In this document: piece after piece, positions 23,442 through 35,823 of the stretch
How positions within the stretch are numbered: the first letter of the stretch is position 1
Layout: the number at the start of each line of letters is the position of its first letter
NCBI GenBank assembly: GCA_021234155.1
Contig: JAJEKV010000003.1
Location: 22,659,569 to 22,723,568 of the forward strand
DNA from: Isoetes taiwanensis
Lineage: Eukaryota > Streptophyta > Lycopodiopsida > Isoetales > Isoetaceae
Reading direction: 5' to 3'
DNA: 64,000 nucleotides
Notes under the pieces: generated by a model
Seen by the model: the letters and a program-made list of their open reading frames with translations, nothing else
Told to the model about the DNA's origin: nothing
Databases searched by the model: none
Program-made: the position numbers and the translations under genes

Positions 23442-24003
23442 TATATCTGATATCCTGATTTGTAATGGAGTTACTTTAACAACTGATCTTTTGTTAGGTC
23501 TAAGATGGCTTCTTCTCCCGTTCTTTTGTAAAGTCATCATTTATGGTCATTTAAGTACAAAAGTGCTTCCCCTATACTGTGGTCTTCTAATGTTTACAAA
23601 AGCATGATTACTTAGCATATTTTTCTTAATATATGAGGGTTAAGGTAAGATGGTACGTTCAAAAACATTAAATTCAACCAGAAAGTGGTTCCAAATAGTT
23701 CATCTTGACACTCCAGTGGCTATTGTGGTAAAACAACAAATGTAACTTTTATTATTATGGTTTTTTATGTGCAGGATAAACATTAGGTATGTTGGCAGTC
23801 CCCTCTGAATGCATATTATTCCATAAAGTAGAAGAACTTATAAGCTGAAGGTTAGCTCTCAGCATTTACTATTTATTTTGCATATGCCAGCAGTTTCTAT
23901 TCACATGTACTGGAATGGGATTGTAGGACATAGATGTTGAACCCAAGATTAGACCAGATATTGAGGGATCAAGAGCGACATGACATGGGAATTGGCATGC
24001 ATG
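23442..24003 (+). repeat. duplicated segment copy I, part after the LINE
   Basis: Matches 63513-64000 nearly base for base apart from differences at CAG/CTG. It is intron-like sequence of the TFIIE-alpha segment with no exon I can place. The match continues to the window end. Confidence 0.8.
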
Positions 24004-24278
24004 ACAAAAGCAGCAGTAGTTATGCTGCATAGTTGTCCTAAGCTTTGAACCATATCTTTTGTATATTTTATACTTTATAATTTAATCGATTTTTGAAAAA
24101 TGCTTTTTTCTTCTCTCATTCCCCCTTGTTCGGTTTATTGGCTAGTCCATTGGGTTAGCAACTAAGAGATCTTGTGTTCAAGTCTCTGGGGGTCCGTCAT
24201 ATGTCCTCATGGATGCTGCCAATGTGGCATGACGTCAAAATACTATCTATCTATCTAGCTTTAAATTTGTACTTTGAA

Positions 24279-24374
24279 CACTTTAAATGTAATTAACTCC
24301 AAATGTCCAAATGATGGCAGTACTGCCACTTTAAATGTAATTAACTCCAAATGTCCAAATGATGGCAGTACTGC
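24279..24374. repeat. perfect 48-bp tandem duplication
   Basis: CACTTTAAATGTAATTAACT... through GGCAGTACTGC occurs twice head to tail (24279-24326 and 24327-24374) without a mismatch. Confidence 0.95.
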
Positions 24375-24439
24375 CTGTTAATTAAGAGATTCTAATATGC
24401 AAGAGCTTTAGAGGCTCTGCCCTTTTTTTTCTTAATTTA

Positions 24440-24760
24440 ATTCATATGCAATTTGACCCGTTACAACGAATGTCACATGTGACAAATGACCATTAACAAA
24501 ATACAAAAATTATGGTTCGTGACGTGTGGCAACTGCAATTAATTTTATCACATGTCACAAATACAAGATCAGTAACGCGTGACAGATTTATATTTTTGTC
24601 ACGCGTTACAAGTGGTTTTTTTGTTGCTAACGCGTCACAAATCGTATTATGTAACGGAAATTAAAAAATGCTTGTTAATGTATTTTTCGTTAAAAAGAAC
24701 GTGACAAATAATATTATATTCTATTAATTAATGTTTCTAACCTACTTGTTATAACATGCA
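24440..24760. repeat. cluster of short direct and inverted CACATGTGAC / AACGCGTGAC motifs
   Basis: About eight variants of GTMACGCGT or CACATGTGACAAAT occur on both strands within ~220 bases (for example 24470, 24519, 24549, 24573, 24597, 24631). Such clusters are common in the subterminal parts of plant DNA transposons; I find no clear ends. Confidence 0.5.
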
Positions 24761-25090
24761 GAACTGACTCCGCCTTTGACATAATATGCTTGGTTTATTA
24801 GCACGACCATTTGTAAGTGTGGCAGGAAGGCTGTGATTTAGAGTCTACATTTTGATAGTCCATTAGAATGCATTGTGCGGAGGCATAGTACTAGAAATAT
24901 ATCAAGTTTGCACACGTAATGATTAGATTAGATCTTCCTATTATCTTCAATACCAACTTTCTATATACTAGAAACAGTATACTACACCTGATAGCATAGA
25001 CATGAAAAGATAAAAGACCAAGTAGTCAAAATAAAAGGACATCAAGTGCAAAAAACAAACAAAGGACATCAAGTGCAAAAATCTTTATAA
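24760..25090. repeat. dispersed non-coding repeat, copy 1
   Basis: Bases 24750-25050 match 30480-30760 in the same orientation and, in part, 32570-32720 in the opposite one (shared GGAAGGCTGTGATTTAGAG, AGACCAAG.AGTCAAAATAAAAG). A short tract GGACATCAAGTGCAAAAA is doubled at 25038-25082. No coding potential. Confidence 0.75.
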
Positions 25091-25204
25091 ATTCTCCACG
25101 TATTTACAACCCAAATGGGAGCTGTACAATCTCAATAACCATATAGAAATGGCAGTACAATTTCAATATGAATATACAAGTGGCTGAACATTCTCAAATG
25201 TTAA

Positions 25205-26016
25205 GTTCTCATTGGAAGCAACAATCTTGCCTTTAGGTTTCCTAGATTGTGGAGGCTTTCGAGGTCCTAACACCCTTAGTTTGCCCCCAACAGTCCACTC
25301 CCTCTTGCTTACGCGACGTATACCCGGGTTGGCCTTGCTTCTTATTGTTCATGTAGTCAAGGCGTGTGTTATCACTGAAACACCGAGGGCAATCAAGATG
25401 GGGCATCTCTATCTTACGCTTCTTCATCCTTGAGCTGTCATTTCTTGTGGCATAGTTGCCATGCTTTTTTACCGTTGTCGTCCGCTTCCAAGTTGAATCG
25501 AGTTGGCAACTATCTTCCTCTTCTTCATCTTTGGAGCTGCCATTCCTTGTGTTGCTTGTTGCTCCCATGGCTGCCATTCGCGAATCATTACAAGTGTTCC
25601 GGTGTTCACTTCAAGTCAATTGATGCATTGACCAAGTCATACATGGTCAGATCTTGGCTTCTTTACGCTTCAACTTCACTATCTCCTTTGCAGAGATTTT
25701 CTTGTATTGATTGAAAAAAGTTGACAAAGTCCTCGTCTAGGACTTCCAACTCTTTTTCTTTTTGTGACGTTTCTAGGTCAAGCTTAAGCAAGTTTTCCTC
25801 AAATAAGTCCTCGTCAAAATCATCAAGAACGCGTCTAAAGTAGGAGCTGAAAAAAGGCGCATTGAGCAAGTCTTCGTTACCTCTTTTCAACACAAAGGCG
25901 GTTCATCGGCATCAAAATGCGTCAATAGATGCTAGGGCGTCCTTACGGTCCAAGCTCCTCGGATAGTTGAATTCCTCATGATCAAAATAAATTCTTAGGT
26001 CGTCCAAGCTCGCCAT
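25205..26016 (-). pseudogene. broken Dof-like zinc-finger gene
   Basis: On the minus strand, MASLDDLRIYFDHEEF (from 26016) and an acidic stretch (25890-25665) lead to a Lys/Ser-rich part and then CPRCFSDNTRLDYMNNKK, QPGY, and after a frame slip KREWTVGGKLR (25420-25270). Dof factors read CPRC...NNxxxxQPRYxCxxCxRxWTxGGxLR and bind AAAG DNA sites. Here the third Cys position reads Ser and the fourth lies at a two-base loss, and in-frame stops lie upstream, so the gene is dead. The acidic N-terminal region may belong to a different fusion partner. The Dof assignment is motif-based only. Confidence 0.55.
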
Positions 26017-26159
26017 TGTGAAAGTCCTCCTTGAAAATGCTGTAATGCGACATGTGGAATGAATGGGAGTCTTATAGACCCCGTCTTGTTGCCTTGATTC
26101 CCAAGTTATCCCCATTTCTTAAAATATCTCCTAAATATATCAGTGATATTTAGGGAAAG

Positions 26160-27880
26160 CCGATGTCTGAGATGCCTGCTGAAACACTGAGCCGCTGCCA
26201 TGGATATACCAACAGATTGCATTCCGGCTGACCATAGATGGAGCAGTTCAAAAGGAGGAACAAGAGATGTGGTACTATTTTTTCAAAGAAATGGCGTGGA
26301 ATTTCTTGCCGAGGAGCATAATGCACGAGAGATTTGGCTATGGCGGGTTGTAGCTCTTAAATCCATCAGGAAATCCTTGGTAATTTAGGTTTTCATGCAC
26401 TTCCTTTCCTTAAAATTTCAATATTCTAATGGTTATATCAGTGAAGTTGGTAAGAATGCACCTATGGCGGTTGAATTCTTACAGAGAAATGGTGCAAAGC
26501 CCGTGAACTATTTTATCTTGAAAGGGTGCATCTTCAAAACATGGACCAGCGATGTGGTGCATCGGTCTGCATAGGCCAGTCTATGCAACCGTTATATGAG
26601 TTTCTCTCATACAAACTCGCAATTTAGTAGAGATTCTGAGTTTTCCATGCCTTTCATAGAAGGTTAGCATCGTATTGCAGCATGCGGGTGGCATCAATGT
26701 TTAAAGGCAAAAATAATTGGCTGGAAAATATTAGTAGTGGTTTCTGCCAATGGACCTTCATTGGGCTAGATTTTTGACCAGTTGTGGGTGCCTTCTAGTG
26801 GCTGTTTTAATTTACGTGATTGACCAAAAGAGATAGTGGGAGACACCATTTCTTGAATTGGTTGGGCGATAGGGAATTACCTGAGAATATAAAGGCGGTT
26901 GGTGTGCCATGAGTGGTGCACCTATGATGTATTCAGTTTGATTATTGAATGGAAACCTTTGATATGTTCATTGAAGAGGCTACTTTATATGGAAAGCAAG
27001 AATAAATTTTTGCTTTTGGCATGTACTGTTGAAGGATTGGAGGAATAATAAAGCTCATGACATGATTGCAGCATTGCACGTGAGCTAGAAGAATCCTCTA
27101 TGAAGCCTGAAGACTCCTATGGACATACATTATGAAGGTGGTATACGGGAACTCCAAAACAAAAAGGATGATGTAAGCAGTGCAGGTTGCTTGTTATTTC
27201 AAAAGAAGATATTGAGAAACAGAAGAAGGGAAGAGTAAGACTGATGGAATGAAGAAATTCAGCAAGCGTCTGTCCAAAGGGAACTGTCTCAGTCAGTCTT
27301 TGAAACAGAGAGCTCAATCTACCGGCGGAAGGAAATGATCTGAACCAGTGGAGAAGTTATGCTAGTTATATGTCCAAGTGAGAGTGTTGGAAGGGCTGAT
27401 TTACTGAAATGGCAGGGTCTGGGTGATCGATCTGGCACCAACAGATACATCTTGTCAATACATTTGAGTGTGAATGCAACTGCAATATATTACTTGGCTC
27501 CGCAAGTAAAATAATGTAATGGTCATTGTGGACATGCGTGCATTTTATGTCTTTTATACCATATAATTTTGGCCCGACATAATGTAACCATGCCCTTGAC
27601 ACAAGCCTGAGATATAACTGAAATTCTTGCAAGGCATTGGGGATGGGCCTAATGGGTTCCTCATATTTTTGTACTTGCCAATCCAATGTTGTGGATGCAG
27701 TTCATCATGATGCAATGCAATGCACAGTTTGGATGTTCTTATACACAATTTTACGATTTGTATAGAATTGCTTTGGACTGTTGGTGCAAATCAGACTTTT
27801 GGGTATTGTATAATTGGATTGCTGATAGCAATTTTACCAGCACCATGAATCTTTTGGAGACTTTCATCTTTTGGAGGCTA
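26160..27880. other. no gene assigned; short open fragments only
   Basis: Scattered short reading frames occur, for example 26200-26388 and a Lys/Gln-rich stretch around 27150-27300. None shows a domain I recognise. FFQRNGVEFL (26278) and VEFLQRNGAKPV (26468) resemble each other weakly, perhaps a decayed duplication. Confidence 0.4.
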
Positions 27881-27886
27881 AAGTGA

Positions 27887-28084
27887 CTGGATACCTAAAG
27901 ATCCGATGATGATTTGCTTGAATACTATGTCATTGCTCTGATAATATGCAGTGATTGAGCTATAATAGCATGCCAACAATAAAGATGGCTACCTAAAGAG
28001 CTGATGATTATCTGCATTTGTACTATGTCATTTCTCTGATGCCATGCAGTGACTCAACTATAATAGCATGCCAACAATGACGAT
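27887..28084. repeat. two diverged ~99-bp tandem units
   Basis: GGATACCTAAAGATCCGATG ... CATGCCAACAATAAAGAT (27887-27984) is followed by GGCTACCTAAAGAGCTGATG ... CATGCCAACAATGACGAT (27985-28084), about 85% alike by eye. Confidence 0.85.
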
Positions 28085-28289
28085 GTCGTTGTTAGCACGC
28101 TCTCTAGGTATGTTTCTAACCTTCTTGGGCTATGGTTCATATTATAGGCGATTGCATCCGTTAAGTAGCTCGAACTCTTCCTTAGATTGCAGCTCCGCCA
28201 TATCACGTCTTTAAGCTAAATGCCTTCCCTTTGGTGTTTAGTAAGATTTTTTTTTGTTTATTCTTTTCCACAGACCCCACAAATAGCAA

Positions 28290-29940
28290 TCGGGGCTAAA
28301 ACTTGCATAGAATATGTTGTTCTATTTAATTGTAGATTGTGAGACAAGTTGTGGCTTAATAAGGCCCATACTTCTGTGGTCACAATGTCTAAAGCTCCAT
28401 CACAAACTTAACTATCATTAAGCATCTGAACAAGCAGTAGCAGATGAGTCTTCCGCATCAAATACTTTGGGTTCCTTTCTTGAACTGCTACTTAGAGAGT
28501 TCATTAAAATTTTATTTGATCTTGAATCACATGCCATAGATGTTCCTTCCTTCTCATTCCTGGAAATTCCTCATTTAGTTGGTTCAAGCAAAGACCATAG
28601 TTTTCTTGTTGATTGTTTTCCAGCTACGCTCATAGGGAAGTTACTTCTTCAGACTTGTGTAACAAGCAGGATAAGCTATATTGATGTGCAACTTGTGTAA
28701 GACTCTGAGAGATAGTCTTCCTTTTTTTTTGATCTTCAACGTCGTCGCGAATTAATTTTCTAGCACTCATGTTCCCGCACCAACGAGAGCAGGCAGGTCA
28801 AGTCCATGCTCTATAGCATCAGCATGATCTTGTAGCACATAATGATTAGACTAGTTCTTCCTATCAACTTTAATATCAACGTTCTGTATAGTAGAAAAAG
28901 TGTGTACATGTGCAGTATCCAAGCATTCTACTAGTACGATTCACAGCTTATGCCACATTTCATTGAGGACTTCAGCCTTGAATTGAGAAGAACTAGTCTT
29001 TATTCCTTCTAATAGTTTAGAATACTCTTTGTTGCTATTATGGGATCCTGGAGCACAGAGAGACTTTATTCGTTCGTGCCAATTGGGTGGTTTATGGGTT
29101 TACTCTTTTCTATAGACAGAGGTTTGCAACATATCCTTATTATCATACAATATAGTAGTGGTTAACATATTGATAGCTTAGCTTAGGGGAAATCAGAAAT
29201 TTGTCATTATGCACAACATAAGAGTCATTATAAAAGTCTCAAACGTTTTTGTACATGAGAAGAATGGAAACGTTTTCCACAATGCCAGCAACCAGGCTAA
29301 ACTTGCATAGAATATGCCGCGCCATGAAAATATAGAACGTGAGGAGCTTGTGGCTTAAAACGGCCCATGTTTCTGTGATTCACAGTGTCCAAAGCTCCAT
29401 GGCAATCTCAAGTATTATTGAACCTCTGAACAAGCAGTGGGTCTTCTGCATCAAATACACTTCCAAGAATCTTAACATTCATATCCATGTTCTTTTAATT
29501 TTGCCAATGAGTTTCTAATCTTCACTTATTTAAAATAGATCAAGGACAAGAATCCCTTTCTAGGTTCCTTTCTTGAACTGCTACTTAAGGAGTTCCAGAA
29601 AAGTTTTTTGTTGATCCTGAATCACATGCTGTAGATTTTCTAAAAGTGTAAGGCAGTTTGTGCTCTTAATAAGGTAACTTTACAGGCATTAGAAGCCATG
29701 ATCAAGAGCCCTTTATTAAGTTTCCTAGCATTCAACAGATGGCGTTGCTCTGCAGCATCCAAGAATTCTACTAATACAAGTCAGTGTCTATGTCACATTA
29801 CATTGTGGACTTTAACCTTCACTTGAGAACAACTAGCATGCAAACAAAATCTAGAGGACTGCTCTTTTCTATAGGCAGAGGTTTGCAATGCGTCCCTACC
29901 ATACATCCCTTGCAGGAAGCCTCTAATATACAATGTGGAG
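28290..29940. repeat. old direct duplication, ~0.6-0.9 kb units
   Basis: 28295-28560 matches 29290-29640 (shared CTTGCATAGAATATG, CAAAGCTCCAT, GAACAAGCAGT, GGTTCCTTTCTTGAACTGCTACTTA) and 28900-29130 matches 29750-29890 (shared TCCAAG.ATTCTACTA, CTCTTTTCTATAG.CAGAGGTTTGCAA). The units are diverged and non-coding; 28467-28700 is a chance open frame inside one of them. Confidence 0.65.
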
Positions 29941-29942
29941 TA

Positions 29943-32900
29943 GTGGTTAACACGTTGACAGTTGAGCTTAGGGGCAGAATCACAAAGTTCTCATTATCCA
30001 TAACTAATTTGCCAGCACGTATTTGCCATTAAGGCCAAAAATTATCTGACAAATGTGTACTCATAGGAGTAGGGAACAAGTTATACATTTTTGGGAAATA
30101 AAAGCACCGGTTACTGAGACAAGTAGATGGAGATTCCTTTGTGTCATAGCTAGTAACTTGATATGGAGATTCCTTTGTGTCATAGCTAGTAACTTGATAT
30201 TGTCAAAGTGTAAGGCAATTTGTGCTCTTACATTGAATAAGCCATATATGATCGGTGCAACTCCCATTATGAAGCTTCTAAGCTACTTGTTATAACATGC
30301 ACTCTGCCCTTTGACACAACATGCTTGGTTGTAGAGGCAGTGGTAAATGGGGCCAGAAGTGTGGTTAGAAACTGCATTGACCTCTTCATACTTAATAAGG
30401 CTAATCTCACTTTATTTCGGGCATTAAAGCCATCATCAGTGCAGCTCGTAGTGTTAAGTTTTTAACATACTTGTTATAAGATGCAGAACTCACTCTGCCT
30501 TTGACATAACATGCTTGATTTGTAGCATAAGCATTAGTAAGTGTGGCAGGAAGGCTGTGATTTAGAGTCTACATTTTGATGGTCCATAAGAATGCATTGT
30601 GCGCAGGCATGGTGCTAGAAATATACAAGTTTGCACACATAATAGATCTTCCTATTATCTTCAGTAACCAAGTTTCTGTATACTAGGAAAGGTATACTAC
30701 ATCTGATAGCATAGAAATGAAAAGATAAAAGACCAAGCAGTCAAAATAAAAGGAAGTGAATCTGTTTGAGCAAGTGAATCTGTGCCTTGTAGGGTGTTTT
30801 GTGCAGATTTTTGTTGGCAAGCAATGTTTGTCCTATTGCCCATTTTACATACCTTTCGCGTCATAGGTATCTGTGAAGCAACTTAGAAAACTTGAACCAA
30901 GTTTTATTCTTATTTTCAAAAGGAAGCTGATCAAACTTAGTAGTGGCATATGGCCTGGACTAAAAACTCTGCAACATAATTGCATATATCAGATATGCAT
31001 GCTATTTTAGGCCTTTGCATGGTCTTTGGATTTATTTTTTAGGTCATGCTTCTTCAAGAAACTATTGCAGGCTTTAGGATACTTCTTTGCTTATCTATTA
31101 GGATGTTTGCAAATATGTAGATGGTAGTTTCACTTTCGTATATTATTGGAGTAATTAGCCTGATTCATATCTATGAATCAAATTAATGCTAAAATACATG
31201 CTACATTTGTGATTTTCTATCTAATGGCAAGTGTTTTCTATTTCAGTATTTTCATGCATAACAAGATAGTTCAAGAAGAAGTCTCTAGATCACGGATGTA
31301 TTGGCCAAGTCGCATGTTTTGCAATCTCGAAGGGGTCATTTTGATTTTTTTAGTTTGATGTTGCAGGGGTGATTGGCATATGGGCCTTATATTTGATAAG
31401 TCATGAGGTCTATCTTCACGACCAATATTCCATTGCGGTTTGGCCTTTATACCAAGAAGGATTACTGTTGGGTCTTTTAAATTAGAGCTTTTGCAGGAAG
31501 TACTTTCTGCGGAAGAAATTCTAGGTACAAGCATTCCATTTTTTTGTTTTTATTTTATGTTCTACTGGCTCAAACTGTTCAATCTGCTGGATACATACAT
31601 ATAGCTACAAGACAATCTTTCATGATGTAGAGATCTGGCTATAGTGCATCAGCTCCTTTTATGCATTGCTAGCCTGTTAACTTCGCATGACGCTCTTGCA
31701 AATGGCCACCACTTTGTATAAACAAATGGCCACCACTCTGTATAAATGCCATTGATCCCAATCCTGAACTCCAGCAATTTGTATATATACCCTTGCATCC
31801 TATTCATCTAGGCAAATACAAAGTGTAACCACATTGATGGCTTACAAATCTTTTTGCATCCTTGATGAGTTAACACCTTGATCATTCTTTTATATCCAAC
31901 ATTAGATGCATGATATATTTGGGAAAGGAACTATAAAAATCGATTCTTATGTATATGGTCTTCTTTATCTCTATTTTGCATAGTACTTCTATTTTAGTTC
32001 CATAAATTCGAGAGTCTGAGCTGTCTGGCAGAAATAGACATGCTCGGTTACAAATACATTATGTGACAGAAATAATGCTTAATGGTAAGCACACATATGT
32101 GCTGACGTGGCAGCCTATGTATTTACATAGGACCATGATTTATAGTTTAGCATATATTTAAGTTCATGTATGCCCCTAGCTAGGTTAGGTGTCAACATGC
32201 TGTGCTCTACACGTCATATACGTGACCATCTTCTGTAGCACCGAAGAAAAACAATCCAATCCATCATTTCTTTTTCTGAGTTCTTATACACATTAGAATT
32301 CATTCAATTGTTCTCAACATCTTTATTTAAATATATAGTTTGCCGATACTATATAAAGGGAGTCCTAAAAGGGATTAGCCAGGTAATGGCACATAAAATA
32401 CAATGCCACTACATCTATTGAGTGCAATACATGATGTCACAATCAGATATGTTTATGGATCTATAGGGAATGATGTGAATGTAGTATATGATACAATTAA
32501 GTCCCAATGCTTGGATATATAATCACCACGCTCTAAAGTCTAATCATTACATGTGAAAACTTGTATATTTCTGGCACTATGCCTGCGCACAATGCATTCT
32601 TATGGACATAAAATGTAGACTCTAAATCACAGCCTTCCTGTCACACTTGTCAATGCTTATGCTACAAACCAAGCGGGTTATGTCAAAGGTGGAGTCAGTT
32701 CTGCATGTTATAACAAGTACGTAAAAAATATAACACAGCGAGCTGCACTGATCATGGCTTCTAAGCCCGAAATAAAGTGAGATTAGCCTGATTAAATGTA
32801 AGAGCTTGAGAAGATCAAGTTACTAGCTAAGGCATAAAGAAATCTCAATGCAGTTTCTAACCACACTTCATGCCACACTTACCAATGCCTCTACAAGCAA

Positions 32901-33218
32901 GCATGTTATGTCAAAGGCAAAGTGCATGTTATAACAAGTAGCTAGAAACTTAATAATGGGAGATGCACCGATCATATATGGCTTATTGAATGTAAGAGCA
33001 CAAAGGAATCTCCATCTAGTTGTCTCAGTAACCAGTAACCGATGCTTTTATTTCCAAAAAACGTATAACTTGTTCCTTGCTCCCAGAAGTCACATTTATC
33101 AGATTATTGGCAAACTAGGTGCGCTTAATGGCAAATACATGCTGGCAAGTTAGTTATGCGTAATAAGAACTTTGCAATTCTGCCCCTAAGCTCAGCTGTC
33201 AACGTGTTAATTGCATGA
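29943..33218. repeat. large imperfect inverted repeat with ~0.65-0.7 kb arms
   Basis: The left arm (about 29943-30640) and right arm (about 32575-33218) match in opposite orientation. Examples: GACAGTTGAGCTTAGGGGCAG near 29958 against the complement near 33183; GATGGAGATTCCTTTGTG near 30126 against 33005; and the CTTTGACATAACATGC blocks. A ~35-bp unit is doubled in the left arm (30127-30197). The ~1.9 kb between the arms has no gene I can support (31173-31534 holds only chance frames). Confidence 0.7.
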
Positions 33219-33662
33219 GTCCCAAGCAATATTCTTAAACTATTTTCTGGAGAAATGACATGGGGTATACTTCCCATGTAGAGATGTTACACATGGGAGT
33301 CCAACTAAGCTGGTGTCTAAAATCTTGAAGATGCTCTAACTCGTGTGCTTTCCTCCTAGCTCCATCTGCAAAGGCTGCCTTCTTGGACATGGCATTGGGA
33401 TTTAAAGACTTATAAATTGCATCATTGCAGTTACAATTCATTCAATTGTCCTTAGCATCTTTATTTAAATATATAGTTTGTCGATACTATATAAAGGGAG
33501 TCCTAAAAGGAATTAGCTAGGTATGGCACATAAAATACAATGCTACTATATCTACTGTGTGCACTACCTGATGTCACAATCATATGTTTATGAATCTATA
33601 GGAAATGATATGAGTGTAGTATCTGATACAATTAAATCCCAGTGCTTGGACATATAATCACA
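32325..33662. repeat. ~200-bp direct repeats flanking the right inverted arm
   Basis: 32325-32530 and 33463-33662 are about 90% alike (TTTAAATATATAGTTTG.CGATACTATATAAAGGGAGTCC and onward). Each contains CGATACTATATAAAGGGAGT, a TATA-box-like sequence. No ORF follows either copy. Confidence 0.75.
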
Positions 33663-34130
33663 AAACTCAAGTGTTTATGATAAGAAAGATAGAATTTGAG
33701 AAATCCAGCTAATTGAAAGATTTTCATTTTGATTATATTTTACCCAACTAAAATGCCACATTTGTAGTCTTAGATCCATACGTTAATTACTCGCTTGTCC
33801 AACAGGTTTGCAAACTTTATTCTATTCTAATTTGCTTTTAGAAATTCTAATGGGACAGAATATACCTCAGTAGTAGATTTTATGTAAGTAATGCATCTGC
33901 AGTGACGATGCCAACATAATGCTCTTCGTACTTAATATTGTTCTTGCATCCACTGCACATGAATGCCAAGATTAACATAAGATGAAACACTCAAAATACA
34001 ACACATATGACAGCATGGGAGGCGGTCAGACATCTTTTTTGGCCATGCCCCTCTATCCACACCATATTGGAGACTCCATGGTGGTGGGCACCACTGCCTC
34101 CACACCCCTCAAAACCCCCATTGGCAGCAT
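33663..34130. other. no gene seen
   Basis: AT-rich sequence without a convincing frame or repeat, running up to the copia LTR. It ends GGCAGCAT, whose last five bases equal those after the copy 1 LTR. Confidence 0.5.
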
Positions 34131-34522
34131 TGTAGAATTATATGTGCTATGGTTTTTATAAACCATAGAGAAGCTAATGGTCATTGAATATTATTGTTTG
34201 GTAATGGTTCGATGATTTTGAATCTTACCATTAAGCATATTTCTAGATAACCCTAAATTCTAGCTCGGTGAACAGTATCCCGGGCCAGGTGGAAATAAAA
34301 GCTTTGATCTAGCTGCCGATTAGATCAACGAGTAGATATGATGATGGGGTTGCATTTTGGTGATCCCCTAATATATTTCTGTGATGGTTGCATTGTATGC
34401 ACGGTTGATTGATTGTGAGAATGAATTGAATTCGTACATTCATTTTTTGCTATAGTTCAATTGTGTGACATTGATGCAATAGGATAAGGTATTGTAGTCA
34501 GTTGATAAATTATTATCTTTCA
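34131..34522 (+). repeat. copia 5' LTR, copy 2
   Basis: 392 bp, TGTAGAATT to ATCTTTCA, matching 6883-7279. The primer binding site follows directly. Confidence 0.93.
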
Positions 34523-34536
34523 TTGGTATCAGAGCT
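34523..34536 (+). promoter_or_regulatory. primer binding site (initiator-Met tRNA)
   Basis: TTGGTATCAGAGCT directly follows the LTR. TGGTATCAGAGC is the standard complement of the plant initiator-Met tRNA 3' end, which primes minus-strand DNA. Confidence 0.93.
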
Positions 34537-34546
34537 AGATAGAACA

Positions 34547-35823
34547 ATGTCCACACGTTTTGGAGCTACATTGCTAAGTTACGTTGAAGTATTTCGGGGA
34601 TTGGAGGCTTTTCGGATATGGAAAGAAAGAATTAAAGAAGTCTTACAATTTGAAGGATTATGGCATATAATTGAGTCTAATGGTGGTGTTGATGATGAAG
34701 CTAGCAAAAAAAGCAATAGGAGAGGCTTCAACCGCAAAATCACGGAGAGTCTGCTGCAAAATCTAAAGAGGTAAGTGTTAGTAGTGATAGAACAAGTGAT
34801 GACTTGAAAATAAGTCAGGCTAAGGCTATAATTATGTGCAAGGTTGCACCAAGCATAATGCTTAAACTGAGGGATTTGAGTCCTAGAGATGCTTGGAAGT
34901 ATTTACTCAAGACATATCAGACGAAAAGCTCATCCCAGATAGATGTTCTGGAAAAGGAAATTAGAAAGATGAGATTTGATGAGAAAACTGAGCTGACCAC
35001 AATGTTCCATAAGTTTGATTCCCTTTGTGCAGATTTAGAGGCAGCAGGGGTAACTATGTCTGTAAGTCATCAAATCTTGGCAATTTCCAAAATGTTTGCT
35101 AATTTTGGGACCTTGGCTACACTAATAAGGACTGTAGCTAGGACGAGGAAAGAGGCTGAGCAGATTGCAAGGACTGAAATAGAGCAGAAGTCTGGTGTTG
35201 AAAATGAAAATGAGGATGAGGAAGATTCTGCAGAAGTGTTAGTGGTAAAAAAGGGAAAAGCCTATAATGACAGAGGTAGGCAACTTGGTCCATGTTTTGG
35301 TTGTGGGGAAGTAGGGCATTTGAAATATAACTGCCCAAGAAGTGGTCAGAATGTGAGGACTTGTTACACATGTGGAGGAGTAGGACATGTGGCGTCTAAA
35401 TGCCCAAGCCCAAAGGACAGTGGCAGGGGCAGGGGCAGAGGCAGGGGCAGGAATAATTGGAATACAAATAGAGGTCGAGGCAGGAGTGCCAAAGCAGCTA
35501 GCACAAATGTTGTTGTTGTAGAATGTGAGGAGGAAGATTCAGAAGAGGAGGTAACAAATACTTTTTCTAATTATTTGAACAAAGTACAAAATGCTGAAGC
35601 ATCTTTTGTTGTAGATTCGAGAGCTGAAAGAACAATCATAGGATCTTCAGATTGGCTGACAAGATGTGATAAAGAGCAGAAGACAAAGAATATACATTTG
35701 AGAGATGGTAGGGTTAAAGAAGTGAAGGCTGGAGGCATGCTGAAATTATTTGATTTGCAAGGAAGACCAGTAGAAATAGAAAAGGTTCTTTGTGTGCCTT
35801 CTATAGTGAAAAAATTGATTTCT
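34547..35823 (+). pseudogene. copia gag and protease start, copy 2
   Basis: ATG 34547 begins MSTRFGATLLSYVEVF and the gag helical region. A frame change at 34770-34800 separates it from the long open stretch to 35823. Two intact CCHC knuckles are visible (CFGCGEVGHLKYNC and CYTCGGVGHVASKC, 35296-35403), then a Gly/Arg-rich linker and the protease start FVVDSRAERT (near 35605), with Arg in place of the active-site Gly as in copy 1. The frame ends in the insertion at 35824. Confidence 0.88.

Noticed and set aside
28467..28700. 77-codon frame as a host gene
   Set aside because: It lies in one unit of a diverged direct repeat and is disrupted in the partner unit at 29560.
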